64,000 bases of DNA from Adiantum capillus-veneris (taxonomy: Eukaryota > Streptophyta > Polypodiopsida > Polypodiales > Pteridaceae), in the NCBI GenBank assembly GCA_014529385.2, contig CM043944.1, forward strand, positions 93,095,476-93,159,475, written 5' to 3'. The translations under genes and the position numbers were made by a program. Of this stretch, positions 31,804 through 42,663 are shown piece after piece; the stretch's first letter is position 1; every line of letters begins with the position of its first letter. Under the pieces are notes generated by a model. That model was not told the origin of the DNA. It saw only the letters and a list, made by a program, of their open reading frames with translations, and searched no databases.

Positions 31804-33034
31804 TGTAAGGTGCAGCGGAATGAATGTTGTAATTTCTCAAGATTAGTGATCTTTATTGCTCAAGGTTCCTTTTGGTTCTTTAGGGAAAGAGAGAGCTTTC
31901 CGTCTTGTAGAGTGCTGTGATCACGAACAAAGTGAATGGATTGTGCGTGCAAGTGAATGAGACCGAGAGAAGGAGAGAAGAGATACGACACCCGAGAGGT
32001 TGTAAAACCCTCCTCCGAAGGCCCCACTCTTGTCGGCAAGAGTGGTCTACTTTGATTGCACAAAGGTGTACAATGCGTATGCAATGGACTGATGCAATGT
32101 GATTGTGCCGATCACAACGACGGCGATGACGACGGCAACTTGATGGCTGAAATCTGTGGCCTTTTATTTGCTCATTTTCATGGTCTTCTTGGTGGCTGAA
32201 AATGACTGTTTTGGCTGCGTTTTTGATGGCTGAAAATGCAACCAACTTGGGGGGAATCTGCTACTATGTCATGGCTGAAAACCTGCGTTTTCTTCAAGGC
32301 TGAATCTCTGCTGTAAAAACGCTAAGGCTGCAGGTATCCTCGCGTTAGTGTTGCTTGACAAAAACGCTGAAGGGGCAGGCCTATTTGATGCTGAAAACGC
32401 TGGTAAGGCAGTGCTGAAATTGGCTAATTTGATGCAAAGGCCTAGAGTTAGTAAAGCTGCTGCACAGGCCAGGTTGTTGGTGAGCAAAAACGCCAGCAAG
32501 GGAAACAAGATGGCGATATCTGCAAGGGGATGAGACGCCAGGGTTAGGGCCTGATGGCGATGCTGGATCTAGGGGAAAACGCCAATGATGGGGTGAGAGG
32601 TATGGCGAGGCTACGTGCTGAGGGGGGTACTGCTGAGAAGTTGCCTGTTAGCGGGAAGCTCCTGCTGCCTCTTCTGCCACAAAGTGCTAACTTGGGTTTG
32701 CTTATATATTAACTTAGCAAAATTGCCCTACCTACTTTTGTTGGAAAGTCACTTAAAAATAATAAGTGAAAATACCAATAAATAGGAAAATAGGCTAAAT
32801 GCACTGAAAAATTCCCCTAACTGATGCTAATGGATTCTGATGGGAATTCCGATGATCATGTTGTGTGCAACCGGAGGATATGCATCTATGCTAAGTGACT
32901 GGGCATGCACGGTCTACGAATAGACTCACAAAAGTGCCAGATCATTGCTAGTCTAACTTGATCGGACTGACTGAACCCTGCTGTGGTGTAGCTTGTCCAC
33001 GGACACATAGGGTTGGGATGTGTCCGTGTTGACA
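31804..33034 (-). repeat. Gy-B 5' LTR
   Basis: 1231 bp, very similar to 27059-28342. The outermost bases are altered (GTCCGTGTTGACA instead of GTCACGTGACA). The hairpin lies at 32024-32045. Target duplication GATAG follows. Confidence 0.9.
32024..32045 (-). other. LTR hairpin with a compensated base pair
   Basis: On the plus strand: stem CCACTCTTG, loop TCGG, stem CAAGAGTGG, nine perfect pairs. Relative to the hairpin at 27281 one C-G pair has become T-A on both sides. In element sense the loop is CCGA. Confidence 0.8.
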
Positions 33035-33273
33035 GATAGCTACTTGATGAAGAAAACAATGTTGTGTGTTACACAACCGCTTTGAGGGAAAAGGTTTTGA
33101 CTGAGTGTCATTGTCCACCTTTTACGGGTCACCGCGGCATTGATACCACCTTGAGAGGTGGGGAGCCTTATTTCTTTTGACCAAGACTCAAGAAAGATGT
33201 GGACGTCTTTGTTCGCAGTTGTTTAGTATGCCAAAGGGTCAAGTTTGAGAGGCATAAGGCACAAGGATTACAG
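33035..33273 (+). pseudogene. Gypsy integrase N-terminal fragment
   Basis: Continues the gypsy pol after Gy-B. It carries the H2C2 zinc-binding region of integrase (HCPPFTGHRG-type sequence, YFF, KKDVDVFV, CLVCQ) with frameshifts. It then jumps at about 33274 back into reverse transcriptase sequence. Confidence 0.7.
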
Positions 33274-34125
33274 GTCTTTCAAGCATTGCACGATCACAAA
33301 TTGGTTATCAATCCCAAAAAGAGCGAGTTTTTCTAGCCAGAGATACACTTCCTCAGACACATCGTCTCAGTAGCAGGAGTACAGATGGACCCAGCCAAAA
33401 TTGAAACTATCCGCGATTGGCCAGACTTGAAGAATGTTCATGAAGTTAGAAGCTTTTTGGGCTTGTGTTCTTACTATTGGCGGTTCATTCGGCAATTTGC
33501 AGAGATAGCTTGGCCTTTGGACTTATTGACTCAGAAAGGAGTCCCTTTCTCGATAGGAACGACAGAGGTGACTGCCTTTCAGACACTCAACGAAAAATTG
33601 AGTACTGGACCAATGTTGGCTTTGTCAGACTTGCAAAAGCCATTCGAAGTTTATTGTGATGCTTCTGGTCGTAGTCTGGGAGCGGTCTTCATGCAAGAAG
33701 GCCATGTGATTGCTTATGAAAGCAGAATGTTTTCAAGGCCAAGATTGGTAGCACAGATTTATGAAAGAGAGCTATTGGCAGTGATCCATGCTCTTACACA
33801 GTGGTGACATTATCTACTCGGAGCCGATTTCATGGTCTTTACTGACCATCAAAGTTTACGCTACTTCTAGTCTTCTTGTCATAGAAGCAGCTTTCGAAAA
33901 AGCAGATGCGGTGGGCTAACATCTTGTCACGGTTTTACTTTCAGATTGTCCATGTTCAGGGATAAAAAAACTTAATGGCAGATGCACTGTCTCGGAAGCC
34001 CCTCATCTTGGCTATTTCCGCGATCCATCATAGAAGCGTCAAGGATATGGTTGACCAATACGCCACCGATCTGAATTTTTCCAATGCTTTCACTCAAATA
34101 CTGAATGGGGAGATAGTGCAAGGAT
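33274..34125 (+). pseudogene. Second copy of gypsy RT C-terminus and RNase H
   Basis: Nearly identical to 26199-27049. The frame 33385-33807 carries RSFLGLCSYYWRFIRQF and FEVYCDASGRSLGAVFMQEG, ending at the same TGA that replaces the usual Trp. Shared stops show that the duplication happened after the element was dead. A 34-bp stretch around 33870 has a small local difference (TCTAGTCTTCTTGTC). Confidence 0.85.
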
Positions 34126-34761
34126 GCTTTGAGGGAAAAGGTTTTGACTGAGTGTCATTGTCCACCTTTTACGGGTCACCGCGGCATTGATACCACCTTG
34201 AGAGGTGTGGACAATGACTGAGTGTCATTGTCCACCTTTTACGGGTCACCGCGGCATTGATACCACCTTGAGAGGTGTGGAGCGTTATTTCTTTTGGCCA
34301 AGACTCAAGAAAGATGTGGACGTCTTTGTTCGCAGTTGTTTAGTATGCCAGAAGGTCAAGTTTGAGAGGCATAAGGCACAAGGATTACTACAGCCTTTAC
34401 CCATTCCCACCCGCCCCTAGGGAAGTATTGCAATGGATTTCATCCTTGATCTCCCGAAAACAGAGAGGGCACGATGGCATTTGGACTGTCGTTGACAGAC
34501 TTAGCAAGCAAGCTCACTTCATTCTAGTGAAGAAAACAGTCAAGCCAGACCATTTAGCGAGACTGTTCATTGCACATATATTTCGATTACATGGCATGCA
34601 TGAGACAATAGTCTCCGACAGAGATCCCCAATTCACGAGTTTGTTTTAGAGGGCTATTTGGGAGAACATTGGCACGCGTTGCAGTTCTCGTCATCATTCC
34701 ACCCACAGACAGATGGGCAAGAGACCGCAAATTCAAGTGTTCTGGATTTATTAAAGTCTTA

Positions 34762-34763
<2 letters not shown>
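34126..34763 (+). pseudogene. Gypsy integrase
   Basis: H2C2 zinc-binding region (GHRGIDTTLRGVERYFFWP, FVRSCLVCQKVKFERHK, 34205-34380). The catalytic core follows: DGIWTVVDRLSKQAHFI, HGMHETIVSDRDPQFTS, HPQTDGQE. A 65-bp block (34148-34212) is repeated directly at 34219-34277. The frame runs into a (CT)n tract at 34764, where coding similarity ends. Confidence 0.8.

Positions 34764-34850
<87 letters not shown>
34764..34850. repeat. (CT)n tract, about 87 bp
   Basis: Uninterrupted CT repeat joining the gypsy integrase fragment to an LTR 3' end. Confidence 0.97.
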
Positions 34851-34855
<5 letters not shown>

Positions 34856-34917
34856 TTCAGTGATTTTGAAGTTTTTGTTCGTGTGTTGCTATTCATTTCT
34901 CGCTTAGAGCGGTAACA
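34851..34917 (+). repeat. LTR 3' end, second copy
   Basis: Matches 16004-16075 (TTCAGTGATTTTGAAG ... GTAACA). No primer site follows it. Confidence 0.65.
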
Positions 34918-35225
34918 TTATAAGTATAGCAACTTATAATACCTTGGATGAGGGGCCTAAAATCTTGTAAATTAAAGCAGAGCACCCAAACTGCCTGGAA
35001 TGTTGACGTGGTAGCGCAGTACTGTCTGGCCCGCAATTTACACTGCTAGCATGGCACCGTACTGAGCTCTTGTGTTTTACGAAAAACGGCGCAAGGGGCA
35101 CTAGCTTTTGGAGGTGAGCCTTGGGGACCAAATGCTTTTGAATTAGAGCTTTTCATGTACTGCTTTTGGCGAAGGGCCTTTAAAAGGGTGGCCGCTGCCA
35201 AGGCCTCCTCTCACAACTGCTCTTG
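34918..35225 (+). repeat. Gypsy LTR fragment (family C), copy 3
   Basis: Shares GGGGCCTAAA, TTGACGTGGTAGC, CAATTTACACTG and CCAAATGCTTTTGA with 24535-24900, including a TATA-like TTTAAAAGGGTGG near 35180. The LTR start is missing. Confidence 0.6.
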
Positions 35226-35476
35226 CAATGTTCAATCGGATGATGGATAGGATTTTCGAGAGTACTGGTCATTTGTGGGCACCTATTTCGACATCATTGT
35301 ATTCTCCGAGAGTGAGGCAGAGCGCACGCACCATCTGTTACACGTTTTCCAAACACTATGGCAACATCGACAGGTTGTCATGGGAAAAAGAGCGAGTTTT
35401 TCTTGCCAAAGATACACTTTTTGGGACACATTGTCTTTGCAGAGAGACCCGGCCAAGGCTGAAACTATTAGAGATT
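35226..35476 (+). pseudogene. Gypsy RT fragment
   Basis: Reads [11 protein letters not shown], shifts frame, then matches the RT thumb (KAETIRD). It is related to 26080-26345. The coding sequence stops at GAGATTG and resumes at 36723 with DLKNVHEV, so 35477-36722 is an insertion. Confidence 0.75.
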
Positions 35477-36722
35477 GTATATAACTTCATAAGTTCAGAA
35501 TAGTCTGAACTCGCGAATTATAAGAGGGAATAAAGCACTCATAAAACTATAAAAGCAAGGGACACACGAAAAGAAGAGAAAAACAAAAACAAACAAACAA
35601 ACAAACCAAATCACTTTGTTTGCTTCGAAACAAAACTAGATAAAACAAAACATTATTAACTTAAAAATGTTTTTAGAAAAGGCATGTGTAAAATAAGTTG
35701 ACGCAACTTACTTGGCTTAAAACAAGTACTCAACTTTAAGCAAAAAAAGGATAAGACATCTTAAAAACTTAATCCTAGAAATCAAACTTCACACAACAAC
35801 TTATAACGGAACACATTCTTAAGTCCTCAGGTAAGCTAAATATGAAATCGAAAAATGAATACTACTACAAACCTACGAAGAGCAAAGAACCAAACTTGAC
35901 AATATGTGATCTCAACTTCACTGCTTGTCCAAACAGAAAGAATAAGATTATCACCTTTATCATGCATAGCTTGGACAACAACTATGACATCCCTACTCAC
36001 GTCGTCAATGCCCAAGAGTAGGTGCAGGTTTATATAGAGGTCATTCATGCTTTGAACGTACTCTACAAAACCAACGAGCTGAGTTTCTATCACCCTCCGG
36101 AGGTGATGGGCATACTCAGCCATGATAAAGGCTAGCAATTGTCAAGCTATAGTGAAAATACTAGAAGCGCTAAAGATCAAAACAACAACATAAGGTGTTA
36201 TTAAGTCAAACAATAAGTGGGCTTTTTAGCTCCCCACTTCTATTGAATTTACTACTGATTATCTTGAACATTCCAAAGGAAGAAACACTAAAAATAAACT
36301 TACTACGATGCAAAAATGAACGAACTTTTTTCATGATTCTTTTGAACGAGTATCCTTTTTCAACTAGTAAAGAAATAAGATGGCAAGATTGAACAACAAA
36401 AGTAGATTTACTAGAACAAAGACGAGAAAATCTAAATAGTTGAGAGCAAATGACACCGTACTTAGCTAAAAGAGAAATGTTCGAAGAAATGTGAGGCATG
36501 CGGATGATTTTTAGATTGGCATATTCTGGTTCAAGGCGCTTATCATAGATATCTACTTCTAATCCCAAGGGAGTCTGAAAAATCTTAAGGTCTAAAAAGG
36601 CACAACAATCACTATTTGTGGTACAGTTAAGTTCACAAAACTCCTTAGGATAAATTCCTCCGCCTACAGAACTCGAATTCAAGTACATAAAATCTTGAAA
36701 AGAAGGAACGTCAGGGACAAAA
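35477..36722 (-). mobile_element. AT-rich insertion with unusual RT end
   Basis: The 1.25-kb insert splits a gypsy pol gene. It is clearly richer in A/T than its surroundings and carries a minus-strand reverse-transcriptase-like frame. The left end holds the hairpin AGTTCAGA-ATAG-TCTGAACT (35491-35510). Compared with intact gypsy copies, four bases of target (GCCA) are missing and no target duplication is visible. A second minus-strand frame (35836-36138) has no recognised domain. It is probably the 3' remnant of a non-LTR type element, 5'-truncated at 36722. Confidence 0.5.
36206..36720 (-). pseudogene. Penelope-like RT C-terminal fragment (tentative)
   Basis: The frame is open from the insert boundary and includes ORF 36688-36206 (160 codons). 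It reads FLDLKI about 30 residues into the ORF, then VDIYDKR, MPHISSNISLLAKYGVICSQ, LFRFSRLCSS, LLVEKGYSFKRIMKK. The series FLDL-x-I, YDKR or YRK, a GV-x-x-x-L-x-R-x-x-R-x-CS block and a late GY is the thumb and post-palm pattern I associate with Penelope-like elements and related RTs of aquatic animals and protists. It does not fit LTR, L1 or RTE enzymes. The palm with the YADD-type active site would lie upstream and is absent. Confidence 0.45.
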
Positions 36723-37960
36723 AGATTTGAAGAATGTACATGAAGTTCAGAGCTTTTTAAGCTCGTGCTTGTATTACCGGCGGTTCATTCGAAAGTTTGC
36801 GGAGATTGCTTCTCCGTTACATATTTTGACACAGAAAGGGGTTCCCTTTTCTTGGGGACCATCAGAGATTGCAGCATTTAAGACTCTAAAAGAGAAGTTG
36901 ACAACTGGTCCAGTGTTGGTACTACCAGATTTGCAGAAGCCATTTAAGGTTTACTGTGATGCCCGTGGTCACAGACTTGGAGCGGTCTTAATGCAGGAGG
37001 GTCATGTTGTGGCTTACGAGAGTAGAATGTTCTTGTGACCGGAGCGGTTGCACAAATTTACGAAAAGGAGCTACTGCCAGTCATTTCCACGCTCTTACTC
37101 AGTGGCACCATTTTCTATTGGGCCTGATTTTACAGTGTTCACCAATCACCAAAGTTTGCCATAGTTCTTGTCTCAGAAACAACTTTCGGACACTTTTAGA
37201 TCGTCCATGTTTAGGGAAAGAAGAACTTGGTGGCACACGCATTGTCTCGCAAGCCAGAGCTATTGGCTGTTTCGGCGATTCACCATCGGAACTTCGAGGA
37301 TATGGTAGATCGGTACCGTAATCAATGAAGCATGTTCTTCTCCTCAAGCAGGAGAGAGAGATATAATGTCCACAACACAAGCATTAGAAATATATTTTTA
37401 TTGGCCAGCGCTATGAGTTAGACATAGATAAATATATTAAGAGATTGTGTAGAATGCCAAAAGGTTAAGTATGCTTAAACCTATTGGCTTACTTCACTCC
37501 CTACCAGTAACCCTAAGTACATTGGGAAAGTATTGCCATCGATTTTATTATCGATCTTTTTTTTCCCCGAGAAAAAGATCCTTCTATTAGTTAATGAAAC
37601 TGCCCATAGGGCTACAACCACCTCTTCAAGAGAGGGCTTTTTATTATCGATCTTTCTCGAACCCAAAATGGAAATGATGCAATCTGGACTATTATTGACA
37701 GTCAGAAAGACCATTGAGGCTAATTATATGGCAGAAACCTTTTTGGCAAAGGTTTTCAAACACCATGGAATGCCAAAAACGATTGCCAGTGATCGTAATC
37801 CGCGAATGACTAGCAACTTTTGGAGAGAACTTTTTACAAACTTGGGAATTAAGTTGAAATTATTCCTCAACTTATCATCCTTAAACAGATGGACAGAGCG
37901 AAAGCACTTCTATAGTCCTAGATGTGCCTCGTCTTGGGTACCACATCTTGTTAGTGTAAG
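36723..37960 (+). pseudogene. Gypsy pol remnant (RNase H, integrase)
   Basis: Resumes the gene cut at 35476. RT connection and RNase H, 36727-37038: LKNVHEVQSFL, YYRRFIRKFAEI, VYCDARGHRLGAVLMQEG. Integrase follows with many frameshifts: SIAIDFIID, DLSRTQNGNDAIWTIID, HGMPKTIASDRNP, RWTERKH. The integrase core is interrupted at 37556-37638 by a short LINE insertion. It is more diverged than the 25-34 kb copies. Confidence 0.75.
37556..37638 (-). mobile_element. 5'-truncated LINE-1 insertion, about 83 bp
   Basis: The complement of the LINE-1 3' end (compare 23289-23374: GCAGAGGTGGATG, TAATAGAAGGATC, TTTTTCTCGGGG plus A-run). It is flanked by the 17-bp duplication TTTTATTATCGATCTTT (37543-37559 and 37639-37655). 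Removing it restores a continuous integrase reading (AIDFIIDLSRTQ), which proves the insertion. Confidence 0.9.
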
Positions 37961-38911
37961 AACTTTGCAAACTTGACATGGTGCTCGTATTTCACGAGCA
38001 CAGCTTGTCGATTAGAGATAAAGTCTCCAGCCTAGAAGTCAAAGGAAGCACAATGGTGAGTGGATTGTATCGACTTGATCCTCTTCATTCAGACTTGGAC
38101 TCGTACCTAGCAGAGGTTACTCTCAGGCATGTTAAGACTTCAGACCAGATGTTGCATGGTGTGCCACACGAGAGGTTACATTCGTGGGGAGTAGCAGTGT
38201 GCTCCAATTGACTGAGTGCAGATGGTAGAGATGCCTGAGTGAATATGGGTTACTCTCTTGGTACACGTGACTTGGATTTGCTACCAGATGTGCGAGTTAG
38301 TGCTGACACTCGTAGACACTAGTTACAATCAACACAAAACAGTGTCTGATGAAGAGCAAATGGAGGGGTGCCTTTCTTTTATTGTTTTCTGGGATGCGTG
38401 ATGGAAGAGCTTCTTCTTAAGAAGTCACTCAGCAACTCCACAGTTTTGCAGTCCGACCAAGAGGAGCTGGGAGGGGGTGTTATGCATTTATCACCTCTTT
38501 GGCCAGTAATGGTGCAATTGATAGTGCTAGTGCTGCAATATCTCCCAAGGGCTGATCATAGGGAGTGAAGGCTGCTTTGTGGATGTGCCCAGCCCATGTG
38601 ACCCTTGAGGTAGTTTTATCATTTCCAGCCTGTTTCCGCCATTGTTTTGCTCACCCTACGCTACTAGCAGTGTCATTAAGTTTGCCTCTTGGTGGCCCCA
38701 AGTCAAGGGCATTTTATCCAAAAGCCCTATGTCACTGGTTTTCACCTATGGGCCTGGTTCATATTTTTTTGTAGTTTTGACCCCTATTTTCTTGGTCACG
38801 GAGTCTTTAGGGGAGCTCAGGAAACCTGACAGTGTCCCTATATAGGGAGGGCCATAGATTATCATTTTATGCACTGCTGCCAGAGCGAGCGTTTTGGATT
38901 ACTCTCCCTCC

Positions 38912-38916
<5 letters not shown>
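37961..38916. other. No gene recognised
   Basis: No frame of interest. TE debris is likely, but I could not match it to another part of the window. Confidence 0.4.

Positions 38917-38982
<66 letters not shown>
38917..38982. repeat. (CT)n tract
   Basis: 66 bp of uninterrupted CT. Confidence 0.97.
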
Positions 38983-38988
<6 letters not shown>

Positions 38989-39098
38989 GCTCGATCAATC
39001 TCCTTAGGAAAGTGCAAGGAAACCCCCAAAGGAAATAACAAAAAATGGCACAAACAAGAACCAGGGGAGGACAAGCAATTTCAACCCTTTTTTTTCGT

Positions 39099-39108
<10 letters not shown>

Positions 39109-39138
<30 letters not shown>
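39109..39138. repeat. Poly(G) tract, about 30 bp
   Basis: Thirty consecutive Gs after a T-rich run. The length may be affected by sequencing or assembly error. Confidence 0.7.
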
Positions 39139-39139
<1 letters not shown>

Positions 39140-39167
39140 GTAGGCTAGATAACACATGAAGTTGAAC

Positions 39168-39332
39168 CATAGTTATAGGGAATGGTCATTTTCAGGTCCC
39201 GTTCCCCGTTCCCATCCCAATTTCCCGTTCGGATCCCCGTTCCGTGTTTCAAACGTGAGTATCCAAAACAGGGAATGGCTTTTCATGCATGTTGCCGTTC
39301 CCTGTTCCGATTTCCCGTTCCAGGTAACTATG
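39168..39332. mobile_element. MITE-like palindromic element, copy 2
   Basis: Inverted relative of 8253-8426. Here the words are GTTCCCCGTTCCC and the ends CATAGTTAT / GGTAACTATG. About 165 bp, non-coding. Confidence 0.6.
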
Positions 39333-39585
39333 ACATGAACAATAGGCTGTGACCATCAAGAGATATGAAAAAACCCTGAGAGATATATAATAAGATCATG
39401 GGGAAAATCCAAACAAACCATAGGATATATCTAAGGATAAAGATACTCTAATCAGCAAAGTGATAGTGAAGTGCTCTGGCTGTAATAAGCCTACAAAAAT
39501 CTGCCAAAAGCTGTCTGTCTTCCTTGGGTGATGTAGGCAGTGCTAGCTATTTGACTAAAATAAATTATCCACTGTAAAAACCCCC

Positions 39586-39590
<5 letters not shown>

Positions 39591-39668
<78 letters not shown>
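39591..39668. repeat. (CT)n tract at the left of a LINE fragment
   Basis: 78 bp of CT, directly followed by LINE sequence at 39669. Confidence 0.97.
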
Positions 39669-40390
<722 letters not shown>

Positions 40391-40648
40391 TCAAATGGCA
40401 TTGGAGAACACAAGTTGATCACTATTAGATGCACATTCAAAAATACAATTGTTGCTTTTCTGCTTCAAGGCCATTGCAACGCTTTCAACAAGCGAAGAAA
40501 ATGCCAATGTAGAAACAACAGCCTTTTGAGCTGAGGCTAGTAAGGTGCAATGTCCTGCACAAACAAGCATCATAAGTAAGTCGCATTGGAGATACCTGAC
40601 CTCCAGCTTTCGGCATGAGAAGATGCATTTGTCTCCATCCGTGGCCTT

Positions 40649-41941
40649 CTATTTCTCTGATAGTTTCTGTTGTTTTTTCTCTACTTCTGCAATTGTTGTT
40701 TTCTCGTAGTCAGCAATCAGCTCTGCTGCAACATTCTCAAAAGGCTCCCAAGTTGGTTCCTCCGCATCTGCCCATCTGACCAGGTATTCCACTTTCCCTT
40801 CTTTATCTCTTTTTTCCAGAATCTCTTCCGCAATGCCATATTCCAGCCCTGCTTCATAGTCCTGTATTAAGTCATCCGCAACATTCTCTGCATCTATCCA
40901 CTCCTCTGGAGCCCCATCTTTCCACTTCACAAAATACTCCACCTTGCCATTTCCTGCAGATCTTCTATCCAGAACTTGCTCCACTTCCACAGTATCAAAA
41001 ACTTCACTCTCAAGGAGCTTTAAAATGTTTTCCATTGCTACCCTCCGTGCAAACTGCAAGGGATTAGCTTTAGGGATTCTATCAATAAGCTCTTGGGCAA
41101 GTGTAATGGGTGTTCGACCCTTGGAGTCTGCAAGCTCTGGGTCTGCACCTAGCTCAACTAGCGCAGCAACACAGCTTTGCCTTGCATAGCCTGTGGCCAT
41201 GTGCAGGGGAGTCAACCCATCTGGGTCCTGGCCATCCACATCGGCACCTGCCTCTACAAGTGCCTGTATACATTTGTCTGAGCCAATACCCGCGGCAAAC
41301 AAAAGGGCAGTCCTTCCATTCTCATCTACAGCATCCACATCTCGTGCCTCATCTGTAAGCAGCTCCTTCAGCTTGGCATCATCGCCTGCACGAGCTGCCT
41401 TCCACCAATTCCCTTCATACTCAGCAAGCACATCCTTCGCAATGCTAGAGGAAGGGAGCCAGGAGGGCTCATGCCCATCTTTCCATTCAATAAGGTAGAA
41501 CATACTGTGGTCGATGGAGCGGCTGGCTATAATTTTGCTGACTTCCCCATAAACCCCTTTGGCGCTCATGATGGCATCATCATCCCAGTCCTGCTTAAGA
41601 GAGGAAGCAGAAGTCTCTGTTTCATCATCATCATCCTCGTCATGGCCGAGAGTGCTCCTTTCATCACCATCATCCACGGTCACATACCCATTTCCATTAG
41701 CAAGATGGGTATCAGAATGAGCTTCATGATCTGCACTTTCTAGAGCGGACTTCTCCTGTACAGACTCTTTGACAAAGACCTCGCGAGCGCACATGGAGAG
41801 GCCGAGCCATTGAATTGGGGGCTTGGAGAACTGGTAAAGGTTGAAAGAAGGTAAACGGGCTGGCCTGCAAGCAGAGAAAATCCGCTGCAGGAATAGGTGA
41901 GGGCGCGCTTGGTAGCAGCAGTGTAGCTGCGATGCCGCCAT
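40649..41941 (-). CDS. CAO: Chloroplast SRP 43-kDa subunit (cpSRP43)
   Basis: A 430-residue intact protein and the one clear host gene. In the chloroplast stroma cpSRP43 with cpSRP54 forms the particle that carries light-harvesting proteins to the Alb3 insertase of the thylakoid. Residues 1 to about 55 are Ser/Arg-rich with few acidic residues, like a transit peptide, and an acidic linker follows (80-125). Chromodomain 1 is at 129-175 (YGEVSKII, FYLIEWKDGHEPSW). The ankyrin repeats span about 176-310 (NGRTALLFAA, GLTPLHMATG, GRTPITLAQE). Chromodomain 2, the cpSRP54-binding one in known members, is at 316-363. Chromodomain 3 is at 369-414 (VEYLVRWADAEEPTWEP). There is no intron. The start MAASQ is the first in-frame Met and suits a transit peptide. 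It is longer than the roughly 370-residue Arabidopsis protein, mostly through the acidic linker. Confidence 0.95.
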   Translation of the reverse strand: MAASQLHCCYQARPHLFLQRIFSACRPARLPSFNLYQFSKPPIQWLGLSMCAREVFVKESVQEKSALESADHEAHSDTHLANGNGYVTVDDGDERSTLGHDEDDDDETETSASSLKQDWDDDAIMSAKGVYGEVSKIIASRSIDHSMFYLIEWKDGHEPSWLPSSSIAKDVLAEYEGNWWKAARAGDDAKLKELLTDEARDVDAVDENGRTALLFAAGIGSDKCIQALVEAGADVDGQDPDGLTPLHMATGYARQSCVAALVELGADPELADSKGRTPITLAQELIDRIPKANPLQFARRVAMENILKLLESEVFDTVEVEQVLDRRSAGNGKVEYFVKWKDGAPEEWIDAENVADDLIQDYEAGLEYGIAEEILEKRDKEGKVEYLVRWADAEEPTWEPFENVAAELIADYEKTTIAEVEKKQQKLSEK

Positions 41942-42432
41942 CGATGAGCAACTTTGTGCAGGACTGGATAGAGTGGTGACGTGTTTTTTTCTTTAGTTTT
42001 ATCCTAGTGAGAATGTTGGCATGAGTTGATCATGTTAGTGTAACACTAACGAGGATGGTTGATCATGGGTATGGGCAACTCTAGCAAGGAACTCAGGTCG
42101 AGTAACAAGCACAAATTGTAGAGGATCTTGCCATTTTGCCATAAACAAAGGATTCTTACCATAGTCAACCCCTTGTAACACACCCTCTGCCCATAATCCT
42201 CAAAAGCAACCCAGTATATGTGCACGATTTTAAGAAAATCGTTAAAAAATAGGGATCTGAAGATAATGCGATTTGAGCGAAGGCCAAATGTTGGCAGAGT
42301 GGCAAGTGGGGGGGAGGATTTTGAGGCAGGTGGCATATGTTGAATCGTCTCCGAAGTCGAAACCGGCCTTGTCTTTGGCAATTGAAGTTCTTTCAGAGGC
42401 GGTGGGCGATGACTTTTAAGCCACAAGTCTCC

Positions 42433-42435
<3 letters not shown>
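41942..42435. other. Upstream region of cpSRP43, no other gene
   Basis: This should hold the promoter of the minus-strand gene. A short inverted repeat GTTAGTG-TAA-CACTAAC lies at about 42032-42048, between two TTGATCATG words. I see no convincing TATA box. Confidence 0.4.

Positions 42436-42507
<72 letters not shown>
42436..42507. repeat. (CT)n tract
   Basis: 72 bp of uninterrupted CT upstream of cpSRP43. Confidence 0.97.
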
Positions 42508-42510
<3 letters not shown>

Positions 42511-42609
42511 TTTCCTGCATCGACTTCTGCACGCATACTGGCCAAAGTGGACTAGCAAGCTCACGCTCACGTTATAATGGCTTGGTAGGAGAGAAGAGGC
42601 GAGCACACC

Positions 42610-42612
<3 letters not shown>

Positions 42613-42659
<47 letters not shown>
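42613..42659. repeat. (CT)n tract at the left of LINE-2
   Basis: 47 bp of CT, directly followed by the LINE-2 copy. Confidence 0.97.

Positions 42660-42663
<4 letters not shown>

Larger units (their letters stand above)
27059..33034 (-). mobile_element. Gy-B, gypsy element with gag and protease only
   Basis: Complete, inserted in minus orientation. The 5-bp target duplication is GATAG (27054-27058 and 33035-33039). LTRs are 27059-28342 (3' LTR) and 31804-33034 (5' LTR). The primer site is the complement of GCTCTGATACCAA at 31791-31803, and the polypurine tract is the complement of TCCCCTCCTTTTC at 28343-28355. The internal 3.46 kb carry gag, a CCHC knuckle, a protease and an extra C-terminal region, but no reverse transcriptase or integrase. 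It interrupts the gypsy pol at 25195-34763 and is therefore younger than its host. Confidence 0.93.

Noticed and set aside
25195-34763. Endogenous pararetrovirus
   Set aside because: The RT/RNase H order also fits such viruses, but the H2C2 and catalytic core of integrase and nearby LTRs show Ty3/gypsy. No movement or coat protein was seen.
36095-36130. Possible hammerhead ribozyme in the Penelope-like insert
   Set aside because: The palindrome around ATCACC-CTCCGGAG-GTGAT forms a hairpin, but I could not find the CTGANGA and GAAA core in the right order on either strand.
38862-39074. Arg-Glu repeat frames over (CT)n tracts, here and at 39491, 42046 and 49278
   Set aside because: They are translations of GA repeats, not proteins.
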